A DNA stretch of 42,415 bases from Patescibacteria group bacterium UBA6489 (GTDB lineage Bacteria > Patescibacteriota > Gracilibacteria > BD1-5 > UBA6164), in the NCBI GenBank assembly GCA_002435385.1, contig DJMN01000044.1:1-42415 (forward strand). Reading direction: 5' to 3'. This document shows, in pieces, positions 20,649-32,032 of this stretch. Position numbers and translations under genes: made by a program. Below the pieces are notes generated by a model. That model saw nothing but the letters and a program-made list of their open reading frames with translations, did not search any database and was not told where the DNA came from. Each line of letters begins with the position of its first letter. The stretch's first letter is position 1.

Positions 20649-23438
20649 TTACCTACTTGCTAAAAACACTTCTCTGTTTCTCTGAACCAATCGCGATAAC
20701 AAATAGGCTCATTCTCATCTAGTAATTTTAACTTTAGGTCTATAATAATTATCCCCAAACTGATCTCTCCAAGTGTTATCTTTATCAAAGATTGTATTTG
20801 CTTGCCTATTTTCAGTCGCATCTAAATCTCTATAACTTATAGAAATACCATTCTGACTCTTATCAAGTACTAGATACTTGTACACCAAATCTAGGAAATC
20901 CTTTCTAGAAATCTCTTCAAACTTATTAACTCTCTCCCTTTCTAAATCTTTCAATTTTACACTTATTTGATTTTTTACATTACTTGAAATAGCATTTTCT
21001 TCCATAACAAGCAGAGAGTTTCTTATCCAGTCAACAGCACTAGCCTGTGTTAATCCTCTATCTTGTAGAAAATAACCTTGATTTATACCATCAACAAGTC
21101 ATTTTTTAAGCATATCAAGAACTTCTGTTCTATAAGTATAACTACTACTCAATCACTTTGGATCTGTTACAGTTAAATTCTTTGAAGCAATTACCTTATT
21201 AGTTTTATTATCTATTAAATCTATCTTAGCATTCTTTCATGAAGTCTTATAGTTAAATATAAGTAATCATCATGTAGTCTCATTATAAGTGAAGTTTAAC
21301 TCATCTTTATAATCATCACAAGCTTTTCAAAATGAGTTTTTTAACTTAGTCATATCTCACTGCTTTAAACAAATTTCCACATCATCATTAGTTTTTAACT
21401 TATAATTTCATTCATACTTTATATTCATCAATTTTTTTCAGCTAGAATCTTTGAAAGTTACTATTCAAGTCTTCTCATCTGCTAACACTGTACTCCTCTC
21501 CATATATATATCACCAGATTCTACTCATATCTTTTTTCACTCTGAATATACTTTTATATTAAAGCTTTTTATTGTCTTATCTCAAATTTTTATATACAAA
21601 GTAGTATTTCAATCCTTTAATCATTTCAATACTATATCTCTTTTTCAATCTGTAAAATTATATAATTTTGTTGGAAAAACATTAACCTTACTACTATCTA
21701 CTACAAACGTCATACCTCAAGGCATATTTCATTTAAACATCTTTCATCTTCTATCCGTAACTGTTAACTTTATAGTAAGAGTTTCTCAAACCTTTATATT
21801 TCATCACAAATCATTTAATTTCAAATCTATGTTGTAATCTTTTAAGAACTCTTCCACTTCTTTAGCCTCTATTTGTTCTCTAGTTAAAAGTCATTTTTTA
21901 GATATATTCTGTGTCTTGATATTTCATTTTACAACAACCTTTTCATTTGATACAACCTTTTCCCTTTCCTCTGTATTTGTTTTTTCACCTGTTGCTAGAA
22001 ATTTTTCATAATCCTTTTTAACTTGTTCCCTAGTCTTAGGTCCAAACCGTCAAGCTCATGTACTATTTTTATCTTGTATTATGCCATTTTTTAACTGATA
22101 ATCCAATACAACATCAACTATATCGTTATAATCTCATGTTATTGCTCATGTGTATTCTCATAAATCTTTAAATATTTGTTGTACAATCTTTACATCTTTA
22201 ACGCTGTATCCTACATAAACTGTTCTATCAAATATACTCATATCAAAATCTGAACTTTGTTTTGTTGTAGATGTAATACTAGTTCCAGTATTTGTCTTTT
22301 TACCTGTTGCTAAAAATTTTTCATAATCCTTTCTAACCTGTTCCCTAGTTTTAGGTCAAAACCGTCAAGCTCATGTACTATTTTTATCTTGTATTAGATT
22401 ATTTTTCAATTGATAATTTAATACAACATCAACTATATCATTATAATCTCATGTTATCGCTCACGTATATTCTCATAAATCTTTAAATATTTGTTGTACA
22501 ATCTTTACATCTCTTACACTGTATCCCACATAAACTGTTCTATCAAATATACTCATATCAAAACCTGAATCTTGATTGGTGTTAGATTGAGATGTATTAA
22601 CTGTACTTTTTGCTGAATCTATAGAACTTTTAGAAATCTTTTCTATTTGTATATCATTTAACACTGTTCATTGAGTCTCAACAAATAACAATGGGTCAAC
22701 AGTATTTTCCTTTAATTCATCAAAACATATTGAACTCTCACTTATCTTAGCATAAGAATAAGGACAAGTATCATAACTATAATAATATGGATGATACGGA
22801 GTATCAAAATCTATTTGAAAATGAAGATGATTTCAAGTAGAATTTCAAGTAGATCAAACCTCTCATATCTTGACTCAAGTATTTACCTTTTGTCATTTTT
22901 GAACATCTATCTTTGATAAATGCATATAGTTTGAAACTACCGTTTTTCAATTTATTTTATGTTCTATAGATACCATATTTCAGGTTTCTATTCACTTTTT
23001 TGCATGTATAACTACTCATTCATACATACTATAAACAGGTGTTCCTTCTGCTGTAGCTATATCCGTTCACATATGTCATCAGTTTCAGACATCCCAACCA
23101 TATTCATAACTAGCTCACCATAAAACAGTGTACAACCTTGTATATTTGTTGTACCCTCAACTTTCCTTTGCGTACTTTTTATAGTCTTTTGTATTTAACA
23201 CTGGTAATTGCTCCTTACACTCAGGTCATAAATCCTGAAATTTTTCAAACCTACACTCTAACTTGGATATTTCCTTTAATGGGTATATGATTTCCTCTCA
23301 AGCTGAAACCTGACTATCTCTAGAAAACATAGAAAAAATCAAAAAAAACAATAAAACTGCTGATGTAATTTTTTCTAATCTCTTAGAATTTATATTTTTT
23401 ATCTTTTTAAGTTTTTTATGGATTGTTTTAAATTTCAT
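20649..23438 (-). CDS. Secreted M23 (LytM-type) peptidase with two peptidoglycan-binding-like repeats
   Basis: 929 residues. A basic N-terminus and hydrophobic helix (residues about 25-40) form a signal peptide or anchor. Residues about 95-230 are an M23 metallopeptidase: HMGTDIA supplies the first His and Asp ligands and HLHFQID the H-x-H, with GNGG and GEVGSTGNSTG between. Next come two almost identical 105-residue repeats with VKIVQQIFKDLGEYTGAITG and FGPKTREQV, like PG_binding_1. A long beta-rich region follows, and the last 60 residues (VKITRGEGAYLL) resemble an SLH motif. M23 enzymes cut peptide cross-bridges. It may remodel the cell's own wall or attack that of a host. Confidence 0.85.
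21978..22260 (-). repeat. Direct repeat copy 2 (encodes the second PG-binding-like unit)
   Basis: The sequence recurs 315 bases away at 22293-22575 with few differences, most of them silent or conservative. Both copies carry CGG before FGPKT (22047-22049 and 22362-22364). Recent tandem duplication is the simplest explanation. Confidence 0.85.
22293..22575 (-). repeat. Direct repeat copy 1 (encodes the first PG-binding-like unit)
   Basis: Partner of the repeat at 21978-22260, with a period of 315 bases (105 codons). The near identity at the DNA level shows that the copies are young or kept alike by gene conversion. Confidence 0.85.
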
Positions 23439-23658
23439 GTATTTGTATTAAAATGTAATATGTAAAATTTTATTCTCCCCCTTAAATATTTAAAAGCAAT
23501 TTACATTTGACTTATTTAAAAAATATTTCATTGAATTACTTTCACACCAAAATTATCTCACAAAAACAACCTCTTGTCAAATATTCAAAATATTTTTTAA
23601 TATATTTTAAAACTTTTATAATGAATTACCTTTAAAAAGGGAAAAATATAATTTTTCA

Positions 23659-23707
23659 AACAATAAAAAAAGCAATTTAAGGTATCTTAAATTGCTTTTT
23701 TTATTGT
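23659..23707. terminator. Strong bidirectional terminator
   Basis: AGCAATTTAAG / CTTAAATTGCT (23671-23681 and 23686-23696) with a 4-base loop. The stem extends outward through A7/T7 and AAACAAT/ATTGTTT. It serves the kinase gene ending at 23713 on the minus strand. Confidence 0.85.
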
Positions 23708-23712
23708 TTTTT

Positions 23713-24798
23713 TTATCTCACTTTAGGTCTCTTATACTTTCCTTGTTCTGCTAAACTTCTTATAGTTTCTAATATACTAAATAACTCTTCTATAGATTCT
23801 ACAGGATTTTCTTTATCAAATACTTCATCTCAAAAAGCCATGCATGCTCATTTCATAGAGTCTTCTCATATATTGTTTGCTATTCTTGTATCTATCCATC
23901 TCATAGCCATACCTCTGTGAATTAAAGATGCGGTAAAATAGTTTATAAATTTTTGTTCGTTAAAAATATGGTCAGAATTAAAGAATTTATATTTTCTCAT
24001 AAAACTTTCTTGGATTGATTTTAGAAACTCTATAGGATTTTCTATGTATCAGGCTATGGTAAAAAGTCCTAGGTGTCCAAGTAGGTTTGGTAATAGAAAA
24101 TCTGGATCACAAATTACACTTCTTCCAAAATCAAAGACCATAACTTCACCATTAGGTTTAACTGCAAAGTTTTTTTGATCTCAGTCAGTCCACATTACTC
24201 AGTTTCTATTTTTTGCTACAAAATCTTCTTTGATTTTGTTGAATTTATCCATTCTTCAGTTATATAGTAAAGCTTGTAACTCAAAAAATCTTTCATCAAA
24301 TTGATGACCTGAGTCTTCTACTTGTTTGAAGTTGCTTCAATTTACTTCTAAGTCATATCTAACAGTTGCTAAGGATTCTCATAGATTTTTTGAAGCTTCA
24401 AAAGGTAATTCTCAATCTATTATACAGCCTTGTAATAGTTTATAATCTTCGTTTGCAAAGTTTTCCATTAGTGTTATATTATCTTCTGAAAAATGTTTTA
24501 TGATTTTTGGTGTTTTTACGTTTAAAATCTTTTGGATATCCATATCTAATTCATGAGTAGCTTGTATGTCGGCAAAGCTGTAGTCTCTATCTTTTTCAGA
24601 AAATATAGTTCATAGGGATATGTTTTCCTTTGTGTATTTTACGACTATTTGCTTATTTTCTCATTCAATAGTTTCTAGTTCAGCACTATAAACATCTGAT
24701 ACAACTCATCATGCTAACATGTCTGTTAGTTTTATTGTTCATATTTCTATAGCTAATTCATTTATTCTTTTTTCTAATTCTACTTTGTTGAAGTTCAT
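23713..24798 (-). CDS. APH-like (aminoglycoside/choline kinase fold) phosphotransferase
   Basis: 361 residues. The C-terminal lobe holds the kinase motifs WTDGDQKNF (a catalytic D-x-x-x-N loop with Trp-Thr in place of the usual His) and VMVFDFGRSVICDPDF (metal-binding Asp, then the family's second Asp). The N-lobe has AGGVVSDVYSAEL as glycine-rich loop and VVKYT as the ATP lysine. Relatives phosphorylate small alcohols such as choline, thiamine, sugars or aminoglycosides. In a CPR genome antibiotic resistance is unlikely; the substrate is unknown. Last of five close minus-strand genes. Confidence 0.75.
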
Positions 24799-24864
24799 AA
24801 TATTTGTTTTATTTTAAATAAATATTGCATAAGTTTATAATTGTAAAAGAAAAAAAATCAACTT

Positions 24865-25296
24865 TTATGCTCTTTTTTCTTTTATTTTTGATGATTTGTA
24901 TTTATCTTGTTTGTATGGTTTTATTCTGATGATTTTAGTTTTTAGGTTATTTTCATCAATGTATTTTTGTAGGTTAGAAACGAATTTTCATCTTTGATCA
25001 TATCATAAGCATATAATTTGAGGTTTATATTTTTCTATATGTTTGTAAGGATTTTTTTCGCTTCATATAATGACTTTATTTGAAATATTTAGTGATTCTA
25101 TGTCTTCTTTTCTTTTTTCTTGAGAATTTATAGGAGGTTTTCATTTTATTTTTTCAACGTTTTTATCTGTTCATATTATTGTGATAAGATAGTCTCAGTA
25201 TTGTTTTGCTGTGTTTAGATAATAACTGTGTCAGGGGTGGACGCAGTCAAAGGTTCAGGATGTTAGAATTGTGATTTTATCTCTCTCTTTTATCAT
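24865..25296 (-). CDS. Cytidylyltransferase-family nucleotidyltransferase
   Basis: 143 residues. TSGTFDCVHPGHSYYLNTAK holds the H-x-G-H nucleotidyltransferase motif, followed by IGTDKNVEKIKGKPP and LGYDQRGKF, typical of the small glycerol-3-phosphate cytidylyltransferase, archaeal FAD-synthase and HldE-C group. The enzyme would join CTP or ATP to a phosphorylated alcohol with release of pyrophosphate. Its neighbour is an APH-like kinase, so the two might act in sequence on one substrate (phosphorylate, then activate). The exact substrate is open. Confidence 0.85.
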
Positions 25297-25329
25297 ATAA
25301 ATTAAATAGTATCTTGGAATAAAATGTTT

Positions 25330-26073
25330 TTATTTATATTTTTTATATCAACTAAAAAGTATAATTTCTTTTGCTTTAAAAATATTATCTCATTCTTTTT
25401 CTCAAATTATTTTTATTTTTTTTCAGTTATCTAATTTTATTTTTGTGTTTATTTTTGTTGAATCGTTTAGTAGTATAGTCCATTCTTTATTGTTAGAATC
25501 AGTAAATAATAAAGAGTTATCTGTTCCTTCTATGATTTCTCATATTAGTAATCATTTTTCTTCGTTTTGCCAAAGTTCTATGTTTCTGCAGTTTGTATCC
25601 TTTACAAGTGTATTTCTATATCATGGTACTTTATTTCACATAAAGTAATCCATTTCTTTATTTACTCAAGTTGAATATAGGAAGATGGCTGAAAATAATA
25701 GTAAAAGAATGTTTGATAAAATTATTCCTAAAAAACTAGCTTTATAGTTTCTCTGTTTTTTGTTACAGAAGAAACATGATAGGCAAAGAGCGAAAATTAA
25801 AAATAAAATCCAAAAAACAGGAATAAATATAATGAAAATTTTCATTATTCAGACTTTGTTGCTAATGAACCAATCTGCATTAAAAAGGTAATCAAAACTT
25901 ATACTTAAACCGATAGATGATAAAAATATGATAACACTGACAAGTAGTAAAAACGATAAATTTTTAAGAGTATAACAGCATTCAGGTGTTTGTTTGTTTT
26001 CTACGTCATTTGATTGTGTGCTATTTGAACTATTTGAGGTAAGATTGCCTTTTTCTTTTTTTACCTTTTTCAT
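25330..26073 (-). CDS. Membrane protein with C-terminal small beta domain
   Basis: 247 residues from ATG at 26073; an upstream in-frame ATG at 26133 would add 20. A basic and Ser/Asn-rich N-terminus is followed by three hydrophobic helices (about residues 45-70, 85-110 and 120-140) and an extracytoplasmic tail. In the tail, GEIIEGTDNSLLFTDSNNKE and KIKIIGEKEGDNIFKAKEI resemble the DUF5666-like or OB-type domains common in CPR proteins. A cysteine cluster lies in the second helix end (CLSCFFC). Function unknown. Confidence 0.65.
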
Positions 26074-26140
26074 AATGGTTATAAATAAAGAAATAAAATA
26101 TATATAAAAACATTTAATATCTTTTAAAACCAATACTATC

Positions 26141-27913
26141 CTAACTGAAAAATTTTTTATTGTAGCATGAATTGCAGTAGATTATTTTTTCTTCTGTTCA
26201 ACTATATGTAGTTTCTATATTAATTCAACATTTATTACAAATTTCTTTACGAAATTTTCTTGAATTTCTTTTTTTTATTCTTCTTTTATATCTTTGGTCT
26301 GGATGTTTTCTTGGAATTGGTAAATTGTTTTTTCTGTAAAATTCTAGTTCTTGTTTTGTTATCTTGAATGGTTTTTGTGTATCCTCACATTCTATTGCCC
26401 AGTTTAATATATCGTCAGGAATTTCTTCTATATGATCTGGTAGTTTTTCTGATGGGATTATTTTTTCTACATCTGGTAATGGTGGTTGGTATGTGGACCA
26501 GTTGAAACCTCACCTGCTAGCCCCCTCTCCTACAGGAGAGGGGGGATTTTTCTCTATTTTTTCTTTATTTAATGGATAGTATTCTTGTGCTACGGTTTCA
26601 TTGTATCAGAATGGGCTTATGTTTGGAGAAAAGAATTTTCCCCATTCTCAGTTTTTTTGCATATGTTTTATGATTCTTTGAGTGAGTTTTTCGTATTCTT
26701 CTTTTGTGTATTGTTTATTTAGTATGCAATATTGTTTATTTATTAGACCAATACATAAAAAACAGTTTTTGCATCATTTTAGATTTGAGCTATAAAATAT
26801 ATTGTATGAATTATCATAAATATATTCTGAAAAATATATATTGTATGAATTTCAAAATACATTTATTGATCATATGATATTTTGAGAATCATATATTATT
26901 GAGCTATTATATATATTTTCACATCTTGCTCATTCGTATAGATTTTTAGCATTTTGAACTTCTGCTATGTTGAAACAGTTGAAACAATCTTTACAGTCAT
27001 ATATATAATCTCATAAACAATTTTCTGCATTATAAGTGTTTAGATTTTGATGAGGTTGAGTGAGGATAAAGTGTTCAAATTTTCTTTTGCATGTGTTTAG
27101 GTTTTCATAACTTCACAAATCTAGATCTTTTATCATTTCTTGGTATTCTTCTTTTGAGTATTGTTTGTTTAGTATGTTATATTTTTTATTTTGTAATCAG
27201 TAACACATAAAACAATCACTACAATTACTACATCATTTACAGAACATTATATTATTTGAATTATCTGAATCATAGCAAAATTTTCATTTTGAAATATTTA
27301 GACTGTCTAGACACTCATAGGAATTGTCTATTCAGAGTGACCAGGATATATCTAAAGAATTTTTAGTATTTCAAGAAGAGTCTGTGTATGAGGTATCTTC
27401 TAAATCATTACATCAAAAACACATATAGCAGTTTTTTGATGATACTATAGAATCATTGTATTCACAATTTACACTGTTTGATATAGATAAATTTGGTTTA
27501 GGAACCTTCTTATGTATTTTATGATATTGTTCAAATATTGGTTTTGTGAAGTTGAAATCTCTTCAATAGTCTAGAAGATTCCAGTTGCTTCCCCACCAAT
27601 AGTCTTTATTGTAAACTGTTATGTTTTTATCTGGAGAATAGATTGAAATCATAGGTCTTCAAGTTGCATCACATTTTCTTTTGTATAGATTTCTCTTATT
27701 GAAGAAAGATAATCTTTCTTGTTCTCAACAATCTGGGCAGATAGATGGGTATGGAATTATGTATTTGATATTTTCTTTATCAACCTCACCCTTGAATTCC
27801 CTCTCCTGTATGAGAGGGAAGCTTAGAAAAGTTGGACTTAGCTTTTGGTAGAAACTTAAGTCTTGTTGGGTGATTGAGAATGTTTTAGAACATTGTGAGC
27901 AGGTTTTGTTCAT
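26141..27913 (-). CDS. CPR-type cysteine-rich repeat protein (zinc-ribbon-like)
   Basis: 590 residues. It begins with a zinc-ribbon-like CSQCSKTFSIT ... CPDC pair, then ERLSFFNKRNLYKRKCD, ISIYSPDK and YWWGSNWNLLDYGRDF, a block that I recognise from a family abundant in Patescibacteria (sometimes misannotated as CaiB/BaiF). The middle is built of repeated C-x-x-C and NCxxC units alternating with the module L-x-NKQY-(S/T)-KEEY at three or so places. A second zinc-ribbon (CNKCG ... CNSC) closes the protein. Two hairpin repeats lie inside the frame (27782-27820 and 26506-26544). Function unknown. Confidence 0.8.
26506..26544. repeat. REP-like palindromic element inside a coding region (copy A)
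   Basis: Perfect 10-bp stem CCCCCTCTCC / GGAGAGGGGG (26521-26530 and 26535-26544) with a TACA loop, preceded by the tail AACCTCACC. The same layout as copy B at 27782. It is translated here as PPSPVGEGASRGG. Confidence 0.75.
27782..27820. repeat. REP-like palindromic element inside a coding region (copy B)
   Basis: Perfect 9-bp stem TTCCCTCTC / GAGAGGGAA (27797-27805 and 27812-27820) with a 6-base loop, preceded by the tail AACCTCACC. Same orientation as copy A but translated in another phase (FPLIQEREFKGEV). Confidence 0.75.
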
Positions 27914-27931
27914 AGGTTAAAAAATAAATTA

Positions 27932-28846
27932 TTATTTTACACAGTTTTCTAGGATTGTTACTTTTTTATTTGTTGCGTCTAGTTTTACTTTTGCTCAGAT
28001 TGGTATTGTTGTGTTTGGTGTGTTGTGTCAGAAATCATCACATTTTAGTATTGGAAAATCATAGTTTTTTAATACATTCATGACTATTTCTTCATAAGAA
28101 ATTTTACTTGGATGATTATAGTATCCTAACCATAGTCATTTTATTTTATCAAAGATTCATATTTGTTTTAGGTGATGTAAATCACATTCAAATTCATCTG
28201 GTTCAGTTGATTCATCGTAGTCTTCTAGAAATAACATTTTGTTTTCAAAATCTGGAAAATATTGTGTTCAAGTTAGTTTATTTAAACAAGAAGTGTTTCC
28301 TCAGACTAGTATTCATTCTGCTTCTCATTTTCTGATGCATTTCCGTTCAGAGTTATGTTTTATTTCTCAGATTTTTCCATTAATTAATCTTTTTATGAAC
28401 TCTTGTTTGTCATAATCTGTATACTCTCTTCAAAATCACCACATAACATCATTTCAGTGAAATGTTATTAGTCATGTTTTTTTATAAATAGTATTTAGTA
28501 ATACTGTTATATCACTAATTCATAAGAATATTTTGGGATTGTTTTTTATGTTTTCATAATTTATTAAATCCAGAATAGAGTTTGAATTTGCTCATCATTG
28601 GCTACAGATTATTGCTTGTACTTCCCTATCTGCAAACATAGTATTTATATCTTCTGCTTTTTCTTCTGGTGTTGCTGAATATTTTAGAGTATTTTTTAAT
28701 GCATTTTCTCAAAGTTTTACTTTGAATCATAGGTTTTCAAAAAAATTTATTCAGTTATCTAGTTGTATTTTGGTTTCTGGACTAATTGGTCATGATGGTG
28801 AGATTATTCAGATTGTGTCTCATTTTTTTAGTTTTTGTGGTAGCAT
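27932..28846 (-). CDS. ldcA: LD-carboxypeptidase (peptidase family S66, LdcA/MccF type)
   Basis: 304 residues. The opening LKKGDTIGIISPS, the nucleophile region FLGISDIT, GGNTSCLNKLTGTQYFPD, the glutamate block MLFLEDYDE and the histidine in LGYYNHPSK together define S66 serine peptidases. These trim the terminal D-alanine from muropeptide tetrapeptides or resist microcin C. With MurD, FtsW and the M23 protein it suggests active wall turnover. The codon before KCIRKGEAEG is CGG (28343-28345), where relatives often have Trp. First gene of the five-gene minus-strand cluster, with a promoter at 28880-28907. Confidence 0.88.
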
Positions 28847-28879
28847 GATAGATGTTTTAAATATTATTCTTGCATAATA

Positions 28880-28907
28880 AGTATATAAAACACTTTAACT
28901 TTTTCAA
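28880..28907 (-). promoter_or_regulatory. Candidate promoter of the five-gene cluster
   Basis: Minus strand: TTGAAA (complement of 28902-28907), 16-base spacer, TATACT (complement of 28880-28885), about 34 bases before the ldcA ATG. Confidence 0.6.
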
Positions 28908-29003
28908 AAGAAAAATAAAAAATCTCTTAATGTAGTCATTGTAAAAAGTAAAATTTTTATGATTTTCATTTTTTAGACTTTATGACCTATAATTTTAATA
29001 ATA

Positions 29004-29030
29004 TTAGGAATAATAAATTAGTATTCCTAA
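29004..29030. terminator. Inverted repeat downstream of the tandem-repeat gene
   Basis: Perfect 9-bp arms TTAGGAATA / TATTCCTAA (29004-29012 and 29022-29030) with a 9-base loop, 116 bases past the stop at 29146. No T-run; a weak terminator or operator. The rest of 28847-29145 shows no gene. Confidence 0.4.
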
Positions 29031-29145
29031 GTTGAAATAATGTTTTTAATTTATCATATTTTTTTTTGAAAATAACAAAAATTTTTTCATAAGTCAATTT
29101 TAAAGTCTAGAATTTAATTAATTCTTTTACCAAAAATTCTATCAA

Positions 29146-31308
29146 TTATTTATTCAATTCCCTTTTATATATTTCAATTCAAATCTTAGCTTTTAGATAC
29201 TCTAAAAAATCTTTATATTTTACAAAACTTGAACTGTTAAAATTTACTGAATCTAATAGCTTATAGAACTTTAATAACTTTTCATCTGTCATTTTTGATA
29301 TTAATTCCTCTAGTTTATTAACTAGAGGTCACCATTTTTCATCTGATTCTAGTTTTGTTTTTAATGATATGATAGTGTTAGCAAAATTTTCAGATGTCTC
29401 TAATATATTATTTATTGAACAAGAATACCTAATTTTAAAATACTCTCCATTATTTTTCCCAGATAATATCACATCTCAATTTAAAAATTCCTCAATATTA
29501 TATAAGTCATCATATTTTTTAGATTCAATTCAGTTATGCACAAAAAAACTCTTTCCATAGATTTTCTCTCAGGAATAAGTGTAACTATTTTCTTCTTTTA
29601 CCACATAGAAAAGATCTTTTCCATCTAAAGAATATTTTATATCTAAAATAAGATAATACTTTTTTCACTCTACATTATTATTAACAACAAACTCTTTTGA
29701 TGCTCTCCCATCCTCATCTTTTTCTTTTGCCACATATGCTATTTTCTCTCAATTAGCTGAGTAGGTAAATAGTATTTTTTGCTTAACCTCTCCTCTATCA
29801 ACTATATCATCATACTTTTTACCTTCTGTTCAGTTATTAACCATAAAACTCTTCCCTTCATCATAAACTAAGTAAATAAGTTTTTCACTATCTTTAAAGT
29901 ACATTAAATTATCAAGATAATCATACTTTAAACTTTCTATTCAGTCATTTATAATAGATTTTTTTCACTCTGTATCAATTAATACATAAATATATGTTCA
30001 ATCTCTTCAAGATAATACTTGAGTAACATTATTCCCTAACTCTACATTATTTATCATAGATATATTTTTTTGCCCTACATCTATTCAATAATAAAAAACA
30101 TCTGATGTTCATTCTATGTATTCAAACTTATTTATTTTATCAATTTTTTTTAGTTCAACTCAATCCTTTACTATAAATTGTTTTCAATCTCTTTCTGCGA
30201 TAAATGAACAACTACTCTCATCTAAAGAGCAACTAAAGTCAGACCTATCAACATAATCATAGCTTCATATTTCTGTAAATTCTGAGATTAGAAAATACCT
30301 TCAATCACGTTTAACTATAAGAAAATTTTTTCATTGATATCATGTAATGTAACCTATACCTATTATTATATCATCATACTCTCATACTTTTTCTCAATTT
30401 TTAATAAAAAACATCTTTTCTCATTCTTTAGCAAAAAATACGGAATCATTTCCATCATTTAAGTAGATTGTCTTCCAAATTTTATCATAACCTCAAAATT
30501 CTTTTCAATTTTTTATAAGATAAACCTTTCAATCTCTTTTAATTACATATTCTAAACTGTCTCAAGATAAAGAATACCACATAAATTCAAATACTCTTTC
30601 ATAATCTGGTTTATCATACTTTTTTCACTCTATTCAATCCTTTACAATAAACTCTTCATCATTTTCTTCAGCAACATAAGAAAATCAATTCCCTTCAGGA
30701 TTATATGTTATAAAGTATGTGTAATCATAATATTTTCACACAACCCCATCTTTTACAACAAACCATTTTAAATCTTTTTTTGCTATATATGAATAACTGT
30801 TTTTATCCTGAGAATACTTAATAAAAATATCTTTTGAATTATGACTTAAATTATCATAACCAATACTTTTTTTTCAATTTTCAACTACATAATATTTTCA
30901 ATTATTTAATGCTACATAAACAAAAGTATTTCATCAATGGAAATAATTTAAATCATATACAATATCATATTCTTCACTCTCTACTCAATTTCTTACTAGA
31001 ATATTTTTATCTCACTTAACTGCAATAAAAGCATATTCATCCTTTTCTTCAGAATAAGTAAAATATATTATATCCTCATAGCTTTTACTTTTCACTCAAT
31101 CCTTTACAACAAACCGTTTTCAATCTTTTTTAGCCATATAAGCTACAATATCATTATTTTCTTCAGTTGTAGAGTAATATCCTTTATATTCAACTCACAC
31201 ATATTTAATATCTTCATAAGTCTCATACTTACAATAATCAGATGCAAATATATCAACAAAGCTTAAAACTCAACAGAGAAAAATAGTAATTAGTATTAAT
31301 TTTTTCAT
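29146..31308 (-). CDS. Secreted tandem-repeat protein with WG-like repeats
   Basis: 720 residues with a signal peptide (MKKLILITIFLCGVLSF). Residues about 25-640 are roughly a dozen degenerate repeats of 40-60 residues, each centred on a beta hairpin of the form (F/Y)-x-V-K-(D/N)-G-(V/I)-E-(S/G)-K-x-Y-D followed by a strand such as FTYSEEKDEYAFIA. The pattern resembles WG repeats or small beta-propeller blades. The last 80 residues are helical. One repeat has TGG before FVVKDG (30763-30765) and its sister has CGG (31114-31116), informative for the code. It probably sits on the cell surface. No enzymatic motif seen. Confidence 0.78.
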
Positions 31309-31360
31309 GATTTTAGTTAAAATAATAAGTTAATAATTTATAATTTAGAGTTAGTTTTTA

Positions 31361-32032
31361 TTAGCTTAAATCTTTAAGTAAATTCTCTAAAAACCAGTTT
31401 CAAAATGATTCTAACTCTCTTTTATCTTTTAAATGTATCCTTAGATATTTCTTTACCAAATCTTTTGATAATCAATCTTTCTTATATTCTTCAAAAATTT
31501 TTTGTAAATCTAAACATAATTGTAATCTACTTTTAAATGAATGTTTTCATTTATCATTTAATTTTAAAATTTCAGATGTGATTTTAGCATTATCATTTTT
31601 TGTAACATAAAAACATTCTTCATTAAACTCAAAATTGTCAGCAAAACTATAATCATTTTCAGATGGGTTTAAAAAACAGTCCTCATAATTATCTTGTTTA
31701 TAGCTTCAATTACAGTTTCTACATGAATACAATAGGTTATCCCAACTAAAAGTATATTTTTCATATCATGGTTTTCATTTGGGTTTTACATGTTCTATTT
31801 CAAGAGGAGAATTATGTTTTTTTGTTTCACAGTAACAGCATAATATCTCTCAATTAAAATCTTGCATTTTCTCTAATTTTCTCTTTACACCAACTAAATC
31901 ATATCATTTTTGTAGTTCTTTAATTTTAGTTAAGCTTTTTCATTCGGACATTGCTTGTAAAAGTTTTCTCTCTTTTTCTTTTAAATTATCAGATGTCTTT
32001 TCATCCAGTTTTAATCTATTTATTTTTCTCAT
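31361..32032 (-). CDS. ptuB: HNH endonuclease, PtuB-like (Septu defence)
   Basis: 223 residues. The HNH core is CCYCETKKHNSPLEIEHVKP, then YTFSWDNLLYSCRNCNGSYK, with the C-x-x-C zinc pairs and the E-I-E-H active-site histidine, the form seen in the HNH family typical of PtuB and other ATPase-partnered nucleases. Helical flanks make up the rest. It starts inside the 3' end of the ATPase gene (17-base overlap), the tight ATPase-then-HNH arrangement of Septu systems. It would cut nucleic acid when freed or activated by the ATPase. No reverse transcriptase is nearby, which argues against a retron. Confidence 0.8.

Noticed and set aside
21451..21837. 128-residue plus-strand ORF
   Set aside because: Lies entirely opposite the M23 surface-protein gene, whose reading is supported by motifs and repeats.
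23713..24798. Aminoglycoside resistance gene
   Set aside because: The fold is shared with choline, thiamine and sugar kinases, and the catalytic loop is divergent; nothing points to antibiotic substrates.
26506..27820. CRISPR array
   Set aside because: The repeats are two hairpins 1.3 kb apart inside a coding frame, not regularly spaced direct repeats. No cas genes were found.
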